This document shows positions 1 through 12,286 of a DNA stretch of 64,000 bases, in pieces. The position numbers and the translations under genes are program-made. The stretch spans positions 1 through 64,000 of the forward strand of contig CAJQUN010000512.1 in NCBI GenBank assembly GCA_907163345.1. Direction: 5' to 3'. The notes beneath the pieces were generated by a model. The model saw only the letters and a program-made list of their open reading frames with translations. It was not told where the DNA came from and made no database searches. The stretch is from Haberlea rhodopensis. Lineage: Eukaryota > Streptophyta > Magnoliopsida > Lamiales > Gesneriaceae. The stretch's first letter is position 1, and every line of letters starts with the position of its first letter.

Positions 1-441
1 GCGCCTAGATGTTGACCCAACTCGCCTATCTCTCCCCATACAGCTTCCATTGGATCTATTAGCGGAGGCTCTACTTGTGTATCTATCTCTCAACACTTGT
101 TACTCTATTGTTTCAGGGACCTCTGCTGGTTGAACAGGCGAAGCACCGATTTGTTTTGTGGTGGGGGTGGAGTTGGTAGACTCCGTTGGTGGCGGAACCT
201 GGTGTTGGAAAAAAATATTTCGCATGGTCCGATTGATGATTGTGACGCGTGCTCCATAGTCAGATCTCCCACATCATAACAGATGGAGGTGCTTGATCTT
301 CCTGTTTTGGAGGAATATCATGATTTCCCATACTGGGAGTTTCTCTTTCTCCCAGGTTCCTCCTGACTCCACGCCCACGTCCACGTCGTCCTGCCATCTC
401 AACGTCTTCAACTCATAAAACTTCCCACAGACGGCGCCAAT
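1..441 (-). mobile_element. Ty3-gypsy leader and start of gag (partial)
   Basis: Read on the minus strand, the LTR at 442-1104 is followed after two bases by TGGCGCCGTCTGTGGG (439-424), a conserved primer-binding/leader motif of plant Tat-type gypsy elements. An ATG at 397-395 then opens a gag-like frame (MAGRRGRGRGVRRNLGER...), rich in Arg and Gly, that meets a stop after about 45 codons. The rest of the element lies left of the window. No gag core domain is visible, so this is a partial and probably decayed copy. Confidence 0.6.
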
Positions 442-1104
442 TGATATCACCAAAACTCGCGGTGACTTGTTGATATCAATAGAGAGGGGGTTCACCTCTC
501 TTTCTTCTCCAATACTCTATAACGGCAGGGATGTCAGTAAATATCTTCTGCAATGACCTGAAAATACGAAGCAACAATGAGAAGGGTGCCGGAAGTTTTT
601 CCGACGGGTCCCCTCCGACGCTCAAGTCAAGCGAGAGAATATGAGGAAATATATGATGTAGGTAAAGGCGATTATAAATTAGAGAGCCTAATTGATACCC
701 CAAACCTGGTATAGGCGGAGACCTAAGAGTTGTATTGCAGCAATGATTCTTTCCATGTTTATCCAAATCTTACCCAGATATGCCAAGATCTTGTGAATAC
801 AATCAAATCCCTGATATTGCTCCGCAGATCTAGGACTAGGTATCTTGGGGGACTAGTTTCCTTGTTGAGCACCCGCATCCACTAGGAAAATGAGAAGAGC
901 TCGGCATATCAGCTCGGGCTCCCAAAAGAGGTCGCTCACCGAGATACCGGAGGGGCAACAGGTGAGATGAAACAGGTCGGCCAAACAGGTCGGACGTCAC
1001 AAAGAGTTCGGAAGGGTAGGTGAGGTCTCGCGAAGAAAAGGCGAGTAATATACCATGGAGTCAGGTCGGCTCGTCAGGTGGTGTCTTCATCTTTAGGGGT
1101 ATCA
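442..1104 (-). mobile_element. LTR of gypsy element (663 bp)
   Basis: On the minus strand this segment begins TGATACCCCTAAAG and ends GATATCA, giving canonical TG...CA ends, and is followed by the primer-binding motif. It is immediately flanked on the right by ATATT (1105-1109). The second duplication copy has the uninterrupted site at 18179-18183, so ATATT is the likely 5-bp target duplication. Its partner lies outside the window. Confidence 0.65.
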
Positions 1105-3928
1105 ATATTGATATAAAAATAATAATAAGATTATACTAGTCAAACCACAAAAAAAAAATTTACATTCGATTCCTTTTATAGTTGAAAAAAAATACGGTTC
1201 GAATTTAAAAATTAATTGGTAAGTACCTAAATTTGAAGAAACATGAATCAATCCTACTTGAAATAGATATAAATATCATGAAGTTTATAAAAAAATATTT
1301 GCACAATCATTGATAAATAAATAATAAATCAAATAATAGTTATTATTGTTTAGGAAGCAAAGAAATCTTACCAAAACCAATTTTAGCTTCAGGAGCTCTA
1401 ATATGTAATTTCTCCAATTTACATTCTCGATAATGATGTTTGTGCGTGAAAGATGTGTATATTCTTATTAGATGTCTAATAATATCAGTCTCTTTAATTA
1501 AATTATAAATTACAAGAGTTTGGAAATTGTAAAATTACACGTGACCAATTCATGTAACAAGAGTTTGCAAATTGTTAAGAGTTTTATATTGTTAAATTGA
1601 AGAGCTGGTGAATTGTAAGACACGTGTCATCGGAAGTTTTGTGTAACATGAACTGTTACATGGATTGGCATGGATGATTTTCTTCCCAAAAATCGCTAGT
1701 ACGTCGAGGCAATAGTTCAACTCTCTGTCCTTAAATCGATATTGTCTCGCTACGGTGCTCACGATTTTGATAGCAACGTCTATGATTCATGATAATGGAA
1801 CTACAAACCACAAATGTTTAAAGCATTCAACTTTGTTGCAAGGAAAATATATGAGATGCAAGTGCACTTGACTGTGATTTTTCTCCCTAAATATGATGTC
1901 AATTTGTAGAGAAAGTGTTGTCTAGAATTCAAGTGAGGAGTTGTTTATATAGTTATCAATTAACACCATTAAAAGACGACATTTAGAAGCATCTTATCAC
2001 GAAAAGTTACTGTCTACATGAAGGGTTGCATGTCTTGGTTGAAAAGGTGATTGCCCAAATACCACGAGTTCAAAACATCCTTTTCATGAAATGTTGCACA
2101 TTTACATGGTGGGGTGCAATGCTTTAACTTTAACCTCAATTCTTCCAGCATTTTCTTTACTAATTTCTCTGAACTTATCACGACTCACATATTTTGATTG
2201 GAAAAAAAAACTTATATCCTTATTTTAATTCAATTATACCTCAAAATCCAAATTTATCACCTTAATCCCACTTGAAACTTACCAGATACCCCATATCGTA
2301 ACTTTTAAACAAGATATGTATGCTTTGAAAACCAAATGGACGACATTATGGCACAACGATGAATTTTTTTATAAAGATTAAGTTGTACCACAACCTTTAC
2401 ATCAGATAGATGATCACAAAAGACCAATAAGTTCTTTTTCTTTATTTGATTGTTATGATTTGCAATACCATTATGTATTTTTTCTGGTGTATGAAAACAA
2501 TTGGAATGTATAGAAGTTGTCTCCATGCGACATGGTAGGTTGGTCTTCGTCTACGAGCTCATAGATGATATGCTGTGATTCTCACATCCCCCAAAAGAAT
2601 CCTCATAAGTTTTTCCATGATATTCTCGAACACATGACCATGTTCTGATATCAATTGTTAATGTCAATCGATTACCGCTAAGCCAAAAGCTATAGTTGTT
2701 AAGCTGATGTGCAAACATTATAAAATCTCATACCAAGCAATGGACGAACATGTGGATTGCATCACGTGCGTGCTAAGAGATCAGACTTGTTATGTCATTA
2801 ATAATATGAACCATTTCATATATGAACATATAAAGGATATGCCATATAAGTCCAAAAAGAGACATATTATAAAATCAAAAAGAGATTAATAATAGGAACA
2901 CAACTTGTGTACCGATAATAGTAAAATCAGGATTAAAAATGGAATTAAATCTAGATTATATTGTTTATATAAAAGATTGAGAATGAAGTGGTGAGTAAAA
3001 TTTGTTGATATGCAAGCAAGATACTATTAAACAATCGATAATGAGTATGTAAATGAAGTGGTTATATAAATAATTACGAAAAATAATAAATTGTGAAAAT
3101 TTACCTTTTTAATAAAAAATATATATGTTAAATAACATTTATATTTTTCATGCGCAGCCCCCTAAATTAAAAATCCTAGCTACAGCCCGTACTACAATGT
3201 GAATATGTTTTGAAAATATGTTTATCTTGAGGCTCTAATGTGAGCAAAATCAGTTTCAGTTCGGGTGAGCACACTTTAGTATGGGTATGGGTTTTGATTT
3301 CTGCTTTGATAAAGAGCTGCTCAAATATTTATGTATGTACATGTATGCGTTTTCGTGTTCGATGGAATTTTCTGAGTGTTTCTCAAAACATTCACCCTCT
3401 TCGTCCCTCCCCAAATAAGAATGAGCTAGATATTGAAAAAGAACAACTCAAATTTTAGTTGTTGTTCCGAACTTCATGCTTTGATTAGTTACAATTTTCC
3501 ACTGTTATCGAATGTCTATTGTAAATCCACATTCTATTATTAAAGCATTATCTGAAAATTTATGCATGTATGTATATGATTACATTATGATATTAAGGGG
3601 AGTGTTTATGATTGGTTTTGAAAAGTGCTTATCTAATTTCAGATTAAAAAATGAGAATCAGATCATTAGATATTTCTAACTGCTTTAAGATGAGCATCGA
3701 CAATTTTTTAATAAACTAAAATTTATTAATCTATTGTTTTAATTTTACTATCAAACATACAAAAACAATATAAAATGTTTTGAATGAACATTTACAAATA
3801 GTCACTAAAAACATGGTAACAAAATAATTACTAGTTTAGACAATGTGGCCCCTTTACATTTATACAAGTACGTTCTTTATTTTGAGGGGTTTTGGATGGT
3901 TCCACTAATGCCGTTCAACACAAACGTT
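1105..3928. other. Noncoding shared duplication segment
   Basis: The stretch has no supported gene. Short open frames at 2707-2889 and 3240-3458 recur in copy 2 (19801-19983, 20335-20553), but they are conserved only because the DNA is duplicated. Codon use and composition are AT-rich and no protein family is recognisable. The sequence looks like old, decayed repeat. Confidence 0.5.
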
Positions 3929-4331
3929 CTTTATTATTATTTTAAGTTTAATAATAAAAGTTATCAACATGCATCACCGGTTAGTTGAATTAGTAACCCA
4001 TTGACATCTTGTTTTGAACTAGTAAATGGTTGGGTCGGGTTATAAACTATGAAAATACCCCTTACATATAATATAATACTATTATTTTAAAAATAAAAGA
4101 AAATATAATAAAATGAAATTTTAAATATAAAATTCTAATATATAAAATTTATTAAATTATCAACATATATCACCGAAAAATTTAGTAATTATCCAGAAAA
4201 CGTTTGTTTAAAATCTTCACACATTGAAATAGGAGAGTGAGTGTGAGTCGCAAACAAAATTGTGAGTGAAAATGAGTGAGATGGGTAAGGCAATGGAGAG
4301 TGAGACGCGTGCAAATTTTTTTTTTTGTATG

Positions 4332-4372
4332 TTGAAGAAACGTGGTCTCGGACCACGTTTCTTAAGAGGCAA
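4332..4372. repeat. Hairpin repeat, arms AAGAAACGTGGTC
   Basis: The unit has two perfect 13-bp arms, AAGAAACGTGGTC and GACCACGTTTCTT, around a 3-base loop. It is preceded by a T-run and TGTTG and followed by AAGAGGCAAAAAT. The same 45-bp unit recurs three times at 13988-14170 on the far side of the Mutator-like element, in the same orientation. Confidence 0.8.
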
Positions 4373-4704
4373 AAATTTATTTAGGGAAAATTTCGGGCCG
4401 GTATCAGATAATAAGAGTTTTTCGGCCCAGTCCACCAAATTATTTGCCTTTCATTTAAGTCCGATTGATCGCAAATTACTAAATTACCCTCGTCTTCTTC
4501 CTTACATTCAACGTCGAAAACACTCTGCATTATTACAATCATCGCGCCTCTTCTTCTTCTTCAACGCTAAAAAAATTTTACAGTCATTCCTCCAACATTT
4601 TCCTCGATATCGTTCAAAGAATCCTACAAGTTTTCAAAAATTTAATCGAAATCGTACAAGTAAATTACTGTAATTTTGCCAAACCTTCTGAGGCGGAAAC
4701 CTAA

Positions 4705-6843
4705 ATGGCTCCAAAATCAAAGAAGATTCCTCAAACCAAACCACCAACAAACATCAAGGGAAAGAAAAAAAGGTGCTCCAAAATCTGGTAATCATTAATC
4801 TAGGGTTTACACATATTAAACTATTTCTTAATCATTAATCTAGGGTTTCCACATATTAAACTATTTGTTTGTTACTGTAAGTTCTTGTGTCTACAATGCA
4901 TGAGTACTATTGAAGACCTTATTAACACCGCATTTACAAATGTTTGTAATTTTTGTATTCTTAATTAACATAAGTCTATCGGTGCATGTAATTAACATGC
5001 ACCGATGGACTCTTATCTTGCATTTATATTACATACACCACTTTTTAAAATCTTAATTTTTTGTATTAACAATGATGAACAAATTGACACCAATGGAACA
5101 TCTTTTTAGTTTTTTGTTTCTATTGGTGCATGTGTATAATACACGCACCGAATAACCAGTTGCATTTATCCAACATGAACTACTTGAATGTATCGGTGCA
5201 CCAATTCACATTTTTTTCCTTTCGGTGCATGTGATTTCACATGCACCGGTATACCATTAGTGCATTTATCCACATATTATGCTTGAATAAATCTTTTATA
5301 TTGATTTTACTTTGTAATTTGATATGTACTATCGATGTATGTAAATACACAATCATAAATTCACAGATGTTTTATATCGGTGCATGTGTATTATACATGC
5401 ACCGATATAAAACATTGCAATCATATATAACATGTAAATATTTTATAAATTTGTTTCTATCGGTGCATGTCATAGAAATGCACCGATAGTTCTTTACATG
5501 CACCAATTGTACATACATGCACCGACATGCACTGTTATAAAACATTGCATTTATCCAACATGTAAATATTTGACGTTTGTTTCTATCGGTGCATGTGATA
5601 TACATGCACCGAAAGTTCTTTACATCCTCAGTTGTTTTCTATCGGTGCATGTCATATACATGCACCGATAATTATTTACATGCACCAATTGTACATACAT
5701 GTACCGACATGCACTATTATAAAACATTGCATTTATCCAACATGTAAATATTTGACATTTGCTTCTATCGGTGCATGTGATATACATGCACCGGAAATTC
5801 TTTACATGCACCAATTGTACCTACATGCACCTACGGGCTATCTACATGCACCGAATAAGTCAATTTATTAAATTCATTGTTTTAGTTTTTTAACTAACAT
5901 ATAATTTTATCTCAGTTACACCTACATCATCACCAAGCTCAGAAGAAATTACAAAAAGATGGAATAAACAAACTACATATCGGGCCAACCTACAGGCAGT
6001 TATAACAGAGATAAAGGCACTTGAACTCGGTCAAGTTCACATCAGAGTGCTAATGAAGACACCGTTCTGGCCTTTACTGAACTCCATTTTTTCCAACACA
6101 ATTGTCCTCGATTATTGCAAAAAGCGTGACATATTAATAAAAGACATCATTGGCTGCCTCAACAGAAATACTCAAGATTTCACATTCGGATCATATACAA
6201 TGAAAATCAGGACAAATGATGTGCGTATACTCTTTGGAATAAGAGATGGTAAAGAAGACATTGATATGCAGCTTCAGGATTACGAACGTACGGAATTCTT
6301 ATATAGATGCTTTCCAGAAAAGAAAGGAGATAAAAAAGACATAAGGATGAGCAAGAGTTTAATCTACAAAAAATTGAAAATAAAGGCACAAAGCAACATT
6401 GATACTGATGTCAATGACGTTACTCGTTTGGTGACCCTATACATTCTTGCAGCCTTTTTCATATCAACAAAATCATCGAACATTCCATGGGCGTACACAT
6501 CGGTTGTTGAGGATCTGGACATGATTTGCAGCTACGACTGGTCCAAACACATATTGAATACATTGCTAAACAGCCTGATGCAGCCTGACTCTGAAAAACA
6601 CTCCGGTTGTGTTCTACTACTACCTGTAAGAAGTCTTTATAATCAATCTTTAAACAACAATTATTTCTTCATGTTTATATAATAACATCGATTCTATATA
6701 ATTTGCAGTATTGGTTATGTGAGAGGACAGAGCTCATAAATCCTGTCCAGCCCAACCTTATCCCAAGGTTCCTTAAGTGGAATCTTGAGGATTTTTACAA
6801 AAGGATTCAAAACATTGACATCAAAGAGCTCGCCCGTGATTAT
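4705..6843 (+). CDS. Ulp1-family transposon protein, N-terminal exons (plant-mobile-domain-like)
   Basis: A likely first exon begins at ATG 4705 and encodes a basic, Lys-rich stretch (MAPKSKKIPQTKPP...) that could act as a nuclear signal, ending near a GT at 4788. The acceptor joining it is uncertain: the AG before 5916 gives the wrong phase, while an AG at about 5939 restores it. The next exon (to 6625) encodes ...VLMKTPFWPLLNSIF...KIRTNDVRILFGIRDG, and 6709-6843 encodes YWLCERTELINP...PRFLKW. Both exons end in GTAAG donors and join in phase 0. The pattern, PFWPL, then FG, then WLCERT and PRFLKW, resembles the plant-mobile-domain-like region that precedes Ulp1 domains in plant transposons. 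The role in transposition is unknown. The introns carry the TGCATG palindromes. Confidence 0.7.
4978..5858. repeat. TGCATG palindrome cluster 1 (upstream intron of Ulp1 gene)
   Basis: At least seven palindromes of the form ATCGGTGCATGT, short spacer, ACATGCACCGAT occur here, at 4978-5006, 5221-5250, 5371-5411, 5457-5489, 5586-5612, 5640-5670 and 5768-5794. The one at 5371-5411 has perfect 17-bp arms. Degenerate half-sites (ACATGCACC, GGTGCATG) lie between. A segment of about 184 bp is repeated in tandem (about 5455-5638 and 5638-5804). Confidence 0.9.
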
Positions 6844-6869
6844 GTAAGTTTCTTGTACATTCAATTTAA

Positions 6870-7362
6870 CTATTTTGGTGCATGCAATTTAACTTGTTCT
6901 AGTGCATGCAATTTTTCGATACTGGTGCATGCAATTATATAACATGCGATGCTTGAATAAATCTTTATAATGATAATGATTTTACTTGAAACCAAACTAA
7001 CGATGCATGTAAATACACAAGCATAAAACAAAGTTGCATTTATCAAACATGAACAACTTGATTCAATCGGTGCATGTAAATACACATTTCAATTCACATT
7101 TTTTTCTATCGGTGCATGTGATTTCACATGCACCGGTAGACCATTAGTTGCCTTTATACAACATGTGAGGCTTGAATATATATTTTATAATGATTTTAAT
7201 TGATATGTACTAACGATGCATGTAATACACAAGCATTAATTATCATTTTGTTTCTATCGATGCATGTGATATACATGCACCGATAGTTCATTAGGTTCAT
7301 GCAATTTAACTATACTGGTGGCATGCAATGAAACTATGCTGGTGCATGCAATTTAACTTGAC
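6870..7362. repeat. TGCATG palindrome cluster 2 (intron of Ulp1 gene)
   Basis: Full palindromes lie at 7106-7139 (one mismatch) and 7254-7286. Single GGTGCATGC half-sites lie around 6880-6935, 7070 and 7315-7350. Between palindromes, an approximate 150-bp unit with GCTTGAATAAATC and CGATGCATGTAAATACAC recurs, and is shared with clusters 1, 3 and 4. Confidence 0.85.
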
Positions 7363-7382
7363 TTCCAACAATTCAATTGCAG

Positions 7383-8490
7383 ATAGTAAAAAAAAAACCT
7401 CTGCAAATTTCTGCTGAAGAAGATGAAATGCTGAATAAAGCCATTGTTCGTGCTACAGAAGCTCCAATGACATATCAACTTCCCGATTTGAATTCAAACA
7501 TTAAAACAGCTGAATGTTTGACAACAGCGGACTCCACCATTGCCGGAGTCCTCATGGAACTGAAGCAACTAAGTACAGAGGAAAATATATACAATGATGA
7601 ATACATTGAAATGGAGGGCAACATGGTGGATGTAGCTATTGATGAGGAACCAGCCCAGAACGAAGAAAATGTCGCCAATCTGTCTGAAGAAATGAATGAA
7701 CTTGATGACACACAAGCACAAGATATTCTTCAAGCTGCAGTACTTGTAACAGAGATTGAAGAATTGAAGGCGAAGCTCATGACAAAGGATAATGAAATAA
7801 CAGAACTGAAGAACATTGTTGATTCCTTTGATCATGAGCAAGAAACAATTCCAACACCGCAATTTTTTGAATATGCGGAACTAACAGCCCAGCTGGAAGA
7901 AACAAAAACAAATCTTTTAATGAGAGACGAGCAAATCAAAGAAATTAAAGACAATTACGAAGATATGAAAAAGAAAGAAAGATGAGCTCGAAACTATCAT
8001 AACACAGCTCTATGCGGACCTTGAAAGGGTAAATGATGAGAATAATTCACTGAAAAATGAGCTTCTCAATGTCAAAGCTGCCTCCTTCATCATTAATGAA
8101 GAACAAGAACAGATCCTTAAAGAAAAGCAAGAACAAACATCCCTTGTCAAGAGGATCAAGAAAAGGGAGGACAGGCAGCAAAAAATGGAGTTGGACCACA
8201 CATACCCTGATAAGAGGAAGGCAAAGAGGACCAAGAAAAAACGACGAAGAGGGAAATAAAAATTTTGCAGAAATGGAATCATTACAAAGTCTGAAAGACA
8301 AAGGTACAACTAATGATCCCGTAGATCTAGAGCTGAGAGATGATGATTTCGTCAGCGACAATAAACAAAAAGGGAAGACGGAAAAAGATAATGGACCTCT
8401 CAAGTTCAAAACCACAATGCCTGCCATGAAGCTCTTAACAGCAGATGAAAAGGCTTACATAATGAATATAAACAAGAACCATGGAAAATG
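7383..8490 (+). CDS. Ulp1-family transposon protein, acidic coiled-coil exon with two frameshifts
   Basis: The acceptor AG at 7381-7382 opens this exon in phase 0 after the previous one. It encodes an acidic, Glu/Lys-rich region with heptad-like spacing (TEIEELKAKLMTKDNEITELKN...), so a coiled coil is likely. The first frame stops at 7983-7985, but the coil continues one base over (KDELETIITQLYADLERVNDENNSL...). A second shift near 8231-8240 returns to a frame reading DEEGNKNFAEMESLQSLKDKG to a GTACG donor at 8491. Both breaks fall in A-rich runs, so they may be real decay or sequencing indels. The end of the exon joins the next exon in phase to give NHGKW-GLIWKDKF. Confidence 0.65.
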
Positions 8491-8548
8491 GTACGTCTAA
8501 TTTAATTAAACAACGCTTCCTTGACACTGACTCTTCAACTGTTTGCAG

Positions 8549-10071
8549 GGGACTTATCTGGAAAGACAAATTCACCAACAGAAAGCTATTTGTATCGGAT
8601 ATTGCTGAAATCCTTCACGATGTACCTCTTGCCAACGATGTAAGTCAATTGCATTATACTTTTCTAATGGTTTTACTTGATAAAAAAACATTAATTCACA
8701 TTTGGTTAATCGGTGCATGTAAATAACATGCACCAATTCACTTTTTTTCTATCGGTGCATGTGAAATCACATGCACCGATAGACCTTTAGTTACATTTAT
8801 ATAACATGCAATGCTTGAATAAAACTTTTATGATGATTTTACTTGATAATTACTAACGATGCATTTAAATACACAAGCATTAATTAAAATTTAGTTTCTA
8901 TGCGTGCATGTTAAATCACATGCAACGGTAGACCATTAGTTGCATTTATCAAACATGTATACATGCACCGACATAACATTAGGTGTATGTCTCGCACATG
9001 AACTACTATATATATCTGTGAAACTGATTGATCATTACTTACAAATGATTGAATCAACCGGTGCATGTAAATAACTTGTAGCAAATCAAATTTGTGGTAT
9101 CGGTGCATGTGTTTTCACGTGCACCGGTAGACCATTATTTACATTTATCAAACATGTAAACATGCACCGACATAATATTAGGTGTATGTCTCGCACATGA
9201 ATTACTATATATATCTGTGAAACTGATTGATCATTACATACAGATGATTGACCGTTGGGCGATTATTGTAAATAACCAGATTGCCAATACCGGAAAAAAG
9301 AAGATAGCCTATGTGTTCAACAGCATGTGTTGGGTAATAAAATTCAACTATTAAATATTTTTTTTCTCATTAAACAAAGTGCAATCATACCATTCAACTT
9401 TGGATATTCGTTTATCATGCAATTATTTCATACAAATTCGCAGCATTACGCAGCACTGATCTCACTAGGAAGCTACTACAAAGACTCAGCAGAAAACAAC
9501 ATTGATAAATTCCTACCAGAGGCAATGTCATATAGGTTTTTGGTTTTTCCAATAAACACCCCAGGCAAAGAAGACCACTTAAAAACACCAGGATACCACT
9601 GGACACTACTTGTCTTTGATATTCAAGAGTCAGTTTGGACTCATTACAATTCAATAAGGCCACGAATTGAGGGGGAGACAGATTATTACTTTGAAAAGGC
9701 CAAATTACTGGTAAGGTTTACTTTAAATACACTTATTTTTTAAATTCAATACTTTTTTTATAAAATTACCAGTTGATAACAATACTTCTTCGAAAATATA
9801 GAAAGTCTACGTTGAAGAGAAGATGAAGAAAATCATTCAGGAGTCTCCCATTTCAGCAGGCATCACCTACAGTCCAAGTGAAGATACATACGAAATCATA
9901 ACATTCAAAGAAGCAATGCAACAAAAGGGTGGCTCGGCAGACTGTGCCGTGTTTGTTTGCATGAACATGGAAAGAATTATGAGAGGACAAGAAGTGCCCA
10001 AGCATTCAAATGTAGATATAAATAGTATGTATAGAGCAAAAATGGTGAAAGTCATCCTCCAAAATGTATAA
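8549..10071 (+). CDS. Ulp1/C48 cysteine protease domain exons
   Basis: Four exons join in frame: 8549-8639 (GLIWKDKFTNRKLFVSDIAEIL), 9244-9333 (MIDRWAIIVNNQIANTG), 9444-9710 and 9802-10071 with the stop TAA. All have GT-AG borders. The C48 signature is clear: YHW with catalytic His at codon 9597-9599, a HYNSIRP motif at 9642 onward, Gln in MQQKGG as the likely oxyanion residue, and catalytic Cys in DCAVFVC at 9943-9945. The usual Asp of the triad is Asn (9648-9650). Known family members remove SUMO-like proteins; the substrate of transposon-borne versions is not established. The upstream exon before 9244 is preceded by a duplicated intron end. Confidence 0.8.
8705..9243. repeat. TGCATG palindrome cluster 3 (intron of Ulp1 gene)
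   Basis: Palindromes are at 8708-8736, 8749-8782 (perfect 16-bp arms, 2-base spacer), 8896-8930 and 9098-9130. An 80-bp stretch at about 8988-9068 is repeated at about 9166-9250. The second copy supplies the splice acceptor of the exon starting at 9244. Confidence 0.85.
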
Positions 10072-10235
10072 GACAACGATTAATACTTTGTTGTATATAT
10101 ATTTTGTTATTGGATAACTGTACAGACTCATATTGGTGTTTTAGTTGGTTAATGATAAACTGGACAAAAATTGAATCCTACAAGTGCTCTTTGTTTAATT
10201 TTTATTGTGTGTGTCCCTTCGCATTCACCAAATGA

Positions 10236-10800
10236 GACTAACGATTCATGTAAATACACTAAAATAAAACAAAGTTGCACTTATCAAACATGAACTACTT
10301 GAATCAACCGGTGCATGTGAATAACATTACCTCTTCAATTTGTTTTTTATCGGTGCATGTAAATCACATGCATCGGCAGACCATCAGTTGCATTTATCAT
10401 ACATGCGAGCTTGAATATATATTTTACAATGATACTACGATGCATGTAAATACACAAACATTAAGTAAAATTTTGTTTTTATCGGTGCATGTGATATACA
10501 TGCACCGATAATTCATTAATTGCATTTATCCAACATTTTCAATAGGTGCATGTGAAATCACATGGACCAATAGCCATTTAATTGCAGTTATATAACATGG
10601 AATGCTTGAATAATCTGTCTACAGGTGCATGTAAACTAACATGCATTAACATTTTGTTTCTATCGGTGCATGTATATCACATGCACCGATAGAATACACA
10701 TTTTCATTTATCCATGTTCAACTTGAATCTTTTGGTGCATGTATATGACATGCACCTATATGTGAAACTTAAATCAATAGGTGCACGTAAATTACATGCA
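10236..10800. repeat. TGCATG palindrome cluster 4 (between the two convergent genes)
   Basis: Palindromes occur at 10348-10378, 10480-10510, 10541-10571, 10660-10692 and 10728-10762; those at 10480 and 10660 have perfect arms of 13 and 14 bp. The cluster fills the spacer between the Ulp1 stop (10071) and the transposase stop (10906). It could therefore fall in the 3' ends of both transcripts. Confidence 0.85.
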
Positions 10801-12027
10801 ACTAATAAATTGTATGTATTTGTATCATTATGTTAAATAACCAATAACAATCAAACAAATAATTTCTACAATTAAATTTTGTTCAACATAAACTTACAAA
10901 AAACATCAAATAGGTTCCTTACAAGTCTTCCTATTATGTTCGTATTTTTTACACCGACTACAACGCAACTGTCGAATGTTTTCACCTTTGGATCTAATTC
11001 TCCTCTTCTTTGGACGACCCGGTTGCCTTTTTGTTTGTGGTGGTAAAATATTCGTATCCGTGACAATTTGAGCAAAATCATCACTCTTCATAGCAACTCT
11101 TATAAGTACGAACATGGAAATATACATCAACAACTTCATCTATGGCCATCTTGTTCCTCCTAAATACAGCAATCGCATGAGGACATGGGAATCCATCAAG
11201 CTGCCACTGATAGCAAGTACACTTACGAACATCAAGGCGCACAGTAACTGAAGGATATGAAAACACCTCGAAACAACAGTCAGTAGACATCTTCACATTC
11301 CATGCACGACCTTGATTTTCGTTAAAATACCATTTCTTTTCCATCTTCGCGCACAGAACCCCACTCCATCGTGCAGCCATTGATCTCTTATCATAAAACC
11401 AGCTCATTAGCTTAACCCGGATACAATCCACCATATGAGTAATAGGCAGACCCCTTGCCTCTAATATCCACGAATTGAAAGACGCTGCTGCATTTGAATA
11501 CATCTCTCCATATCGCATGCCGCATGAGTAAGCATTTGTCCATTTCTCCAAAGATAGACCCTGTAAAAACCCTTCTACAATTGAACCACCTTCTCGTTTC
11601 AAAATAGCAAGCTTCTCTGTGAAAATAGCCACCGTCGGCGAATATGCACACTCATCCAACAAGTAACACATCCTTTCCCGAAACTGGTTCGAAAAATGTT
11701 TGCCAGATATCTGTCCCGGAGGTTGCATTTCAAATGATAAAGACAAAAAAAGTGTTTTGGAGAAGGTCCAAACACAACGGGTAAAGCCTCCATCAAACCA
11801 ACATTCCGATCAGATATATAAACAATATCTCCACCATTATCTACAATCTTGCTCAGACAAGATAGAAACCAACACCAATTATCAAAGTTCTCTGAGTCCA
11901 CAACAGCAAAAGCCAGGGGGAACAACCCTACAATAAAATAATCAAAACATATAAAGCAAAAAATACAATTTATGTTATATGATGCACTTATATAACCTTT
12001 AGTGGTACATTTAGATACGACAAGTTC

Positions 12028-12286
12028 TACCGGTGCATGTAATATACATGCACCGATAAATTTTTGGTGCATGTAAACTACATGCACCGATTCTCTATTA
12101 CATGAATATGTAGTACTAAATGATAGAGAATCATATTTCTATCGGTGCGTGTAATATACATGCACCGGTAGACTAGCGGTGCATGCATAATACATGCACC
12201 GCATTCGATCCGATTAATTTTATATCATGTAGCATTTTTTTACGCAGAAGTCTATCGGTGCATGTAATATACATGCACCGACAGAC
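12028..12286. repeat. TGCATG palindrome cluster 5 (transposase intron)
   Basis: Five palindromes are packed in 260 bp: 12028-12058, 12064-12091, 12139-12171, 12176-12201 and 12250-12286. All lie inside the predicted 408-nt intron (12335-11928) that splits the transposase DDE domain. Confidence 0.9.

Noticed and set aside
2707..2889. 60-residue frame nearly identical to one at 19801-19983
   Set aside because: The identity comes from DNA duplication that extends far beyond the frame; no domain, no start context, and flanks are equally similar.
3240..3458. 72-residue frame repeated at 20335-20553
   Set aside because: Same reason: duplicated noncoding DNA, with amino-acid changes as frequent as expected without selection.
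5241..5871. Overlapping frames on both strands rich in IGACDIHAP/MHRY peptides
   Set aside because: They arise from the palindromes, which keep two frames open; here they are intronic.
7475..8427. Minus-strand frames opposite the coiled-coil exon
   Set aside because: Antisense shadows of a Glu/Lys-rich exon, which reads as Ser/Phe/Leu on the other strand.
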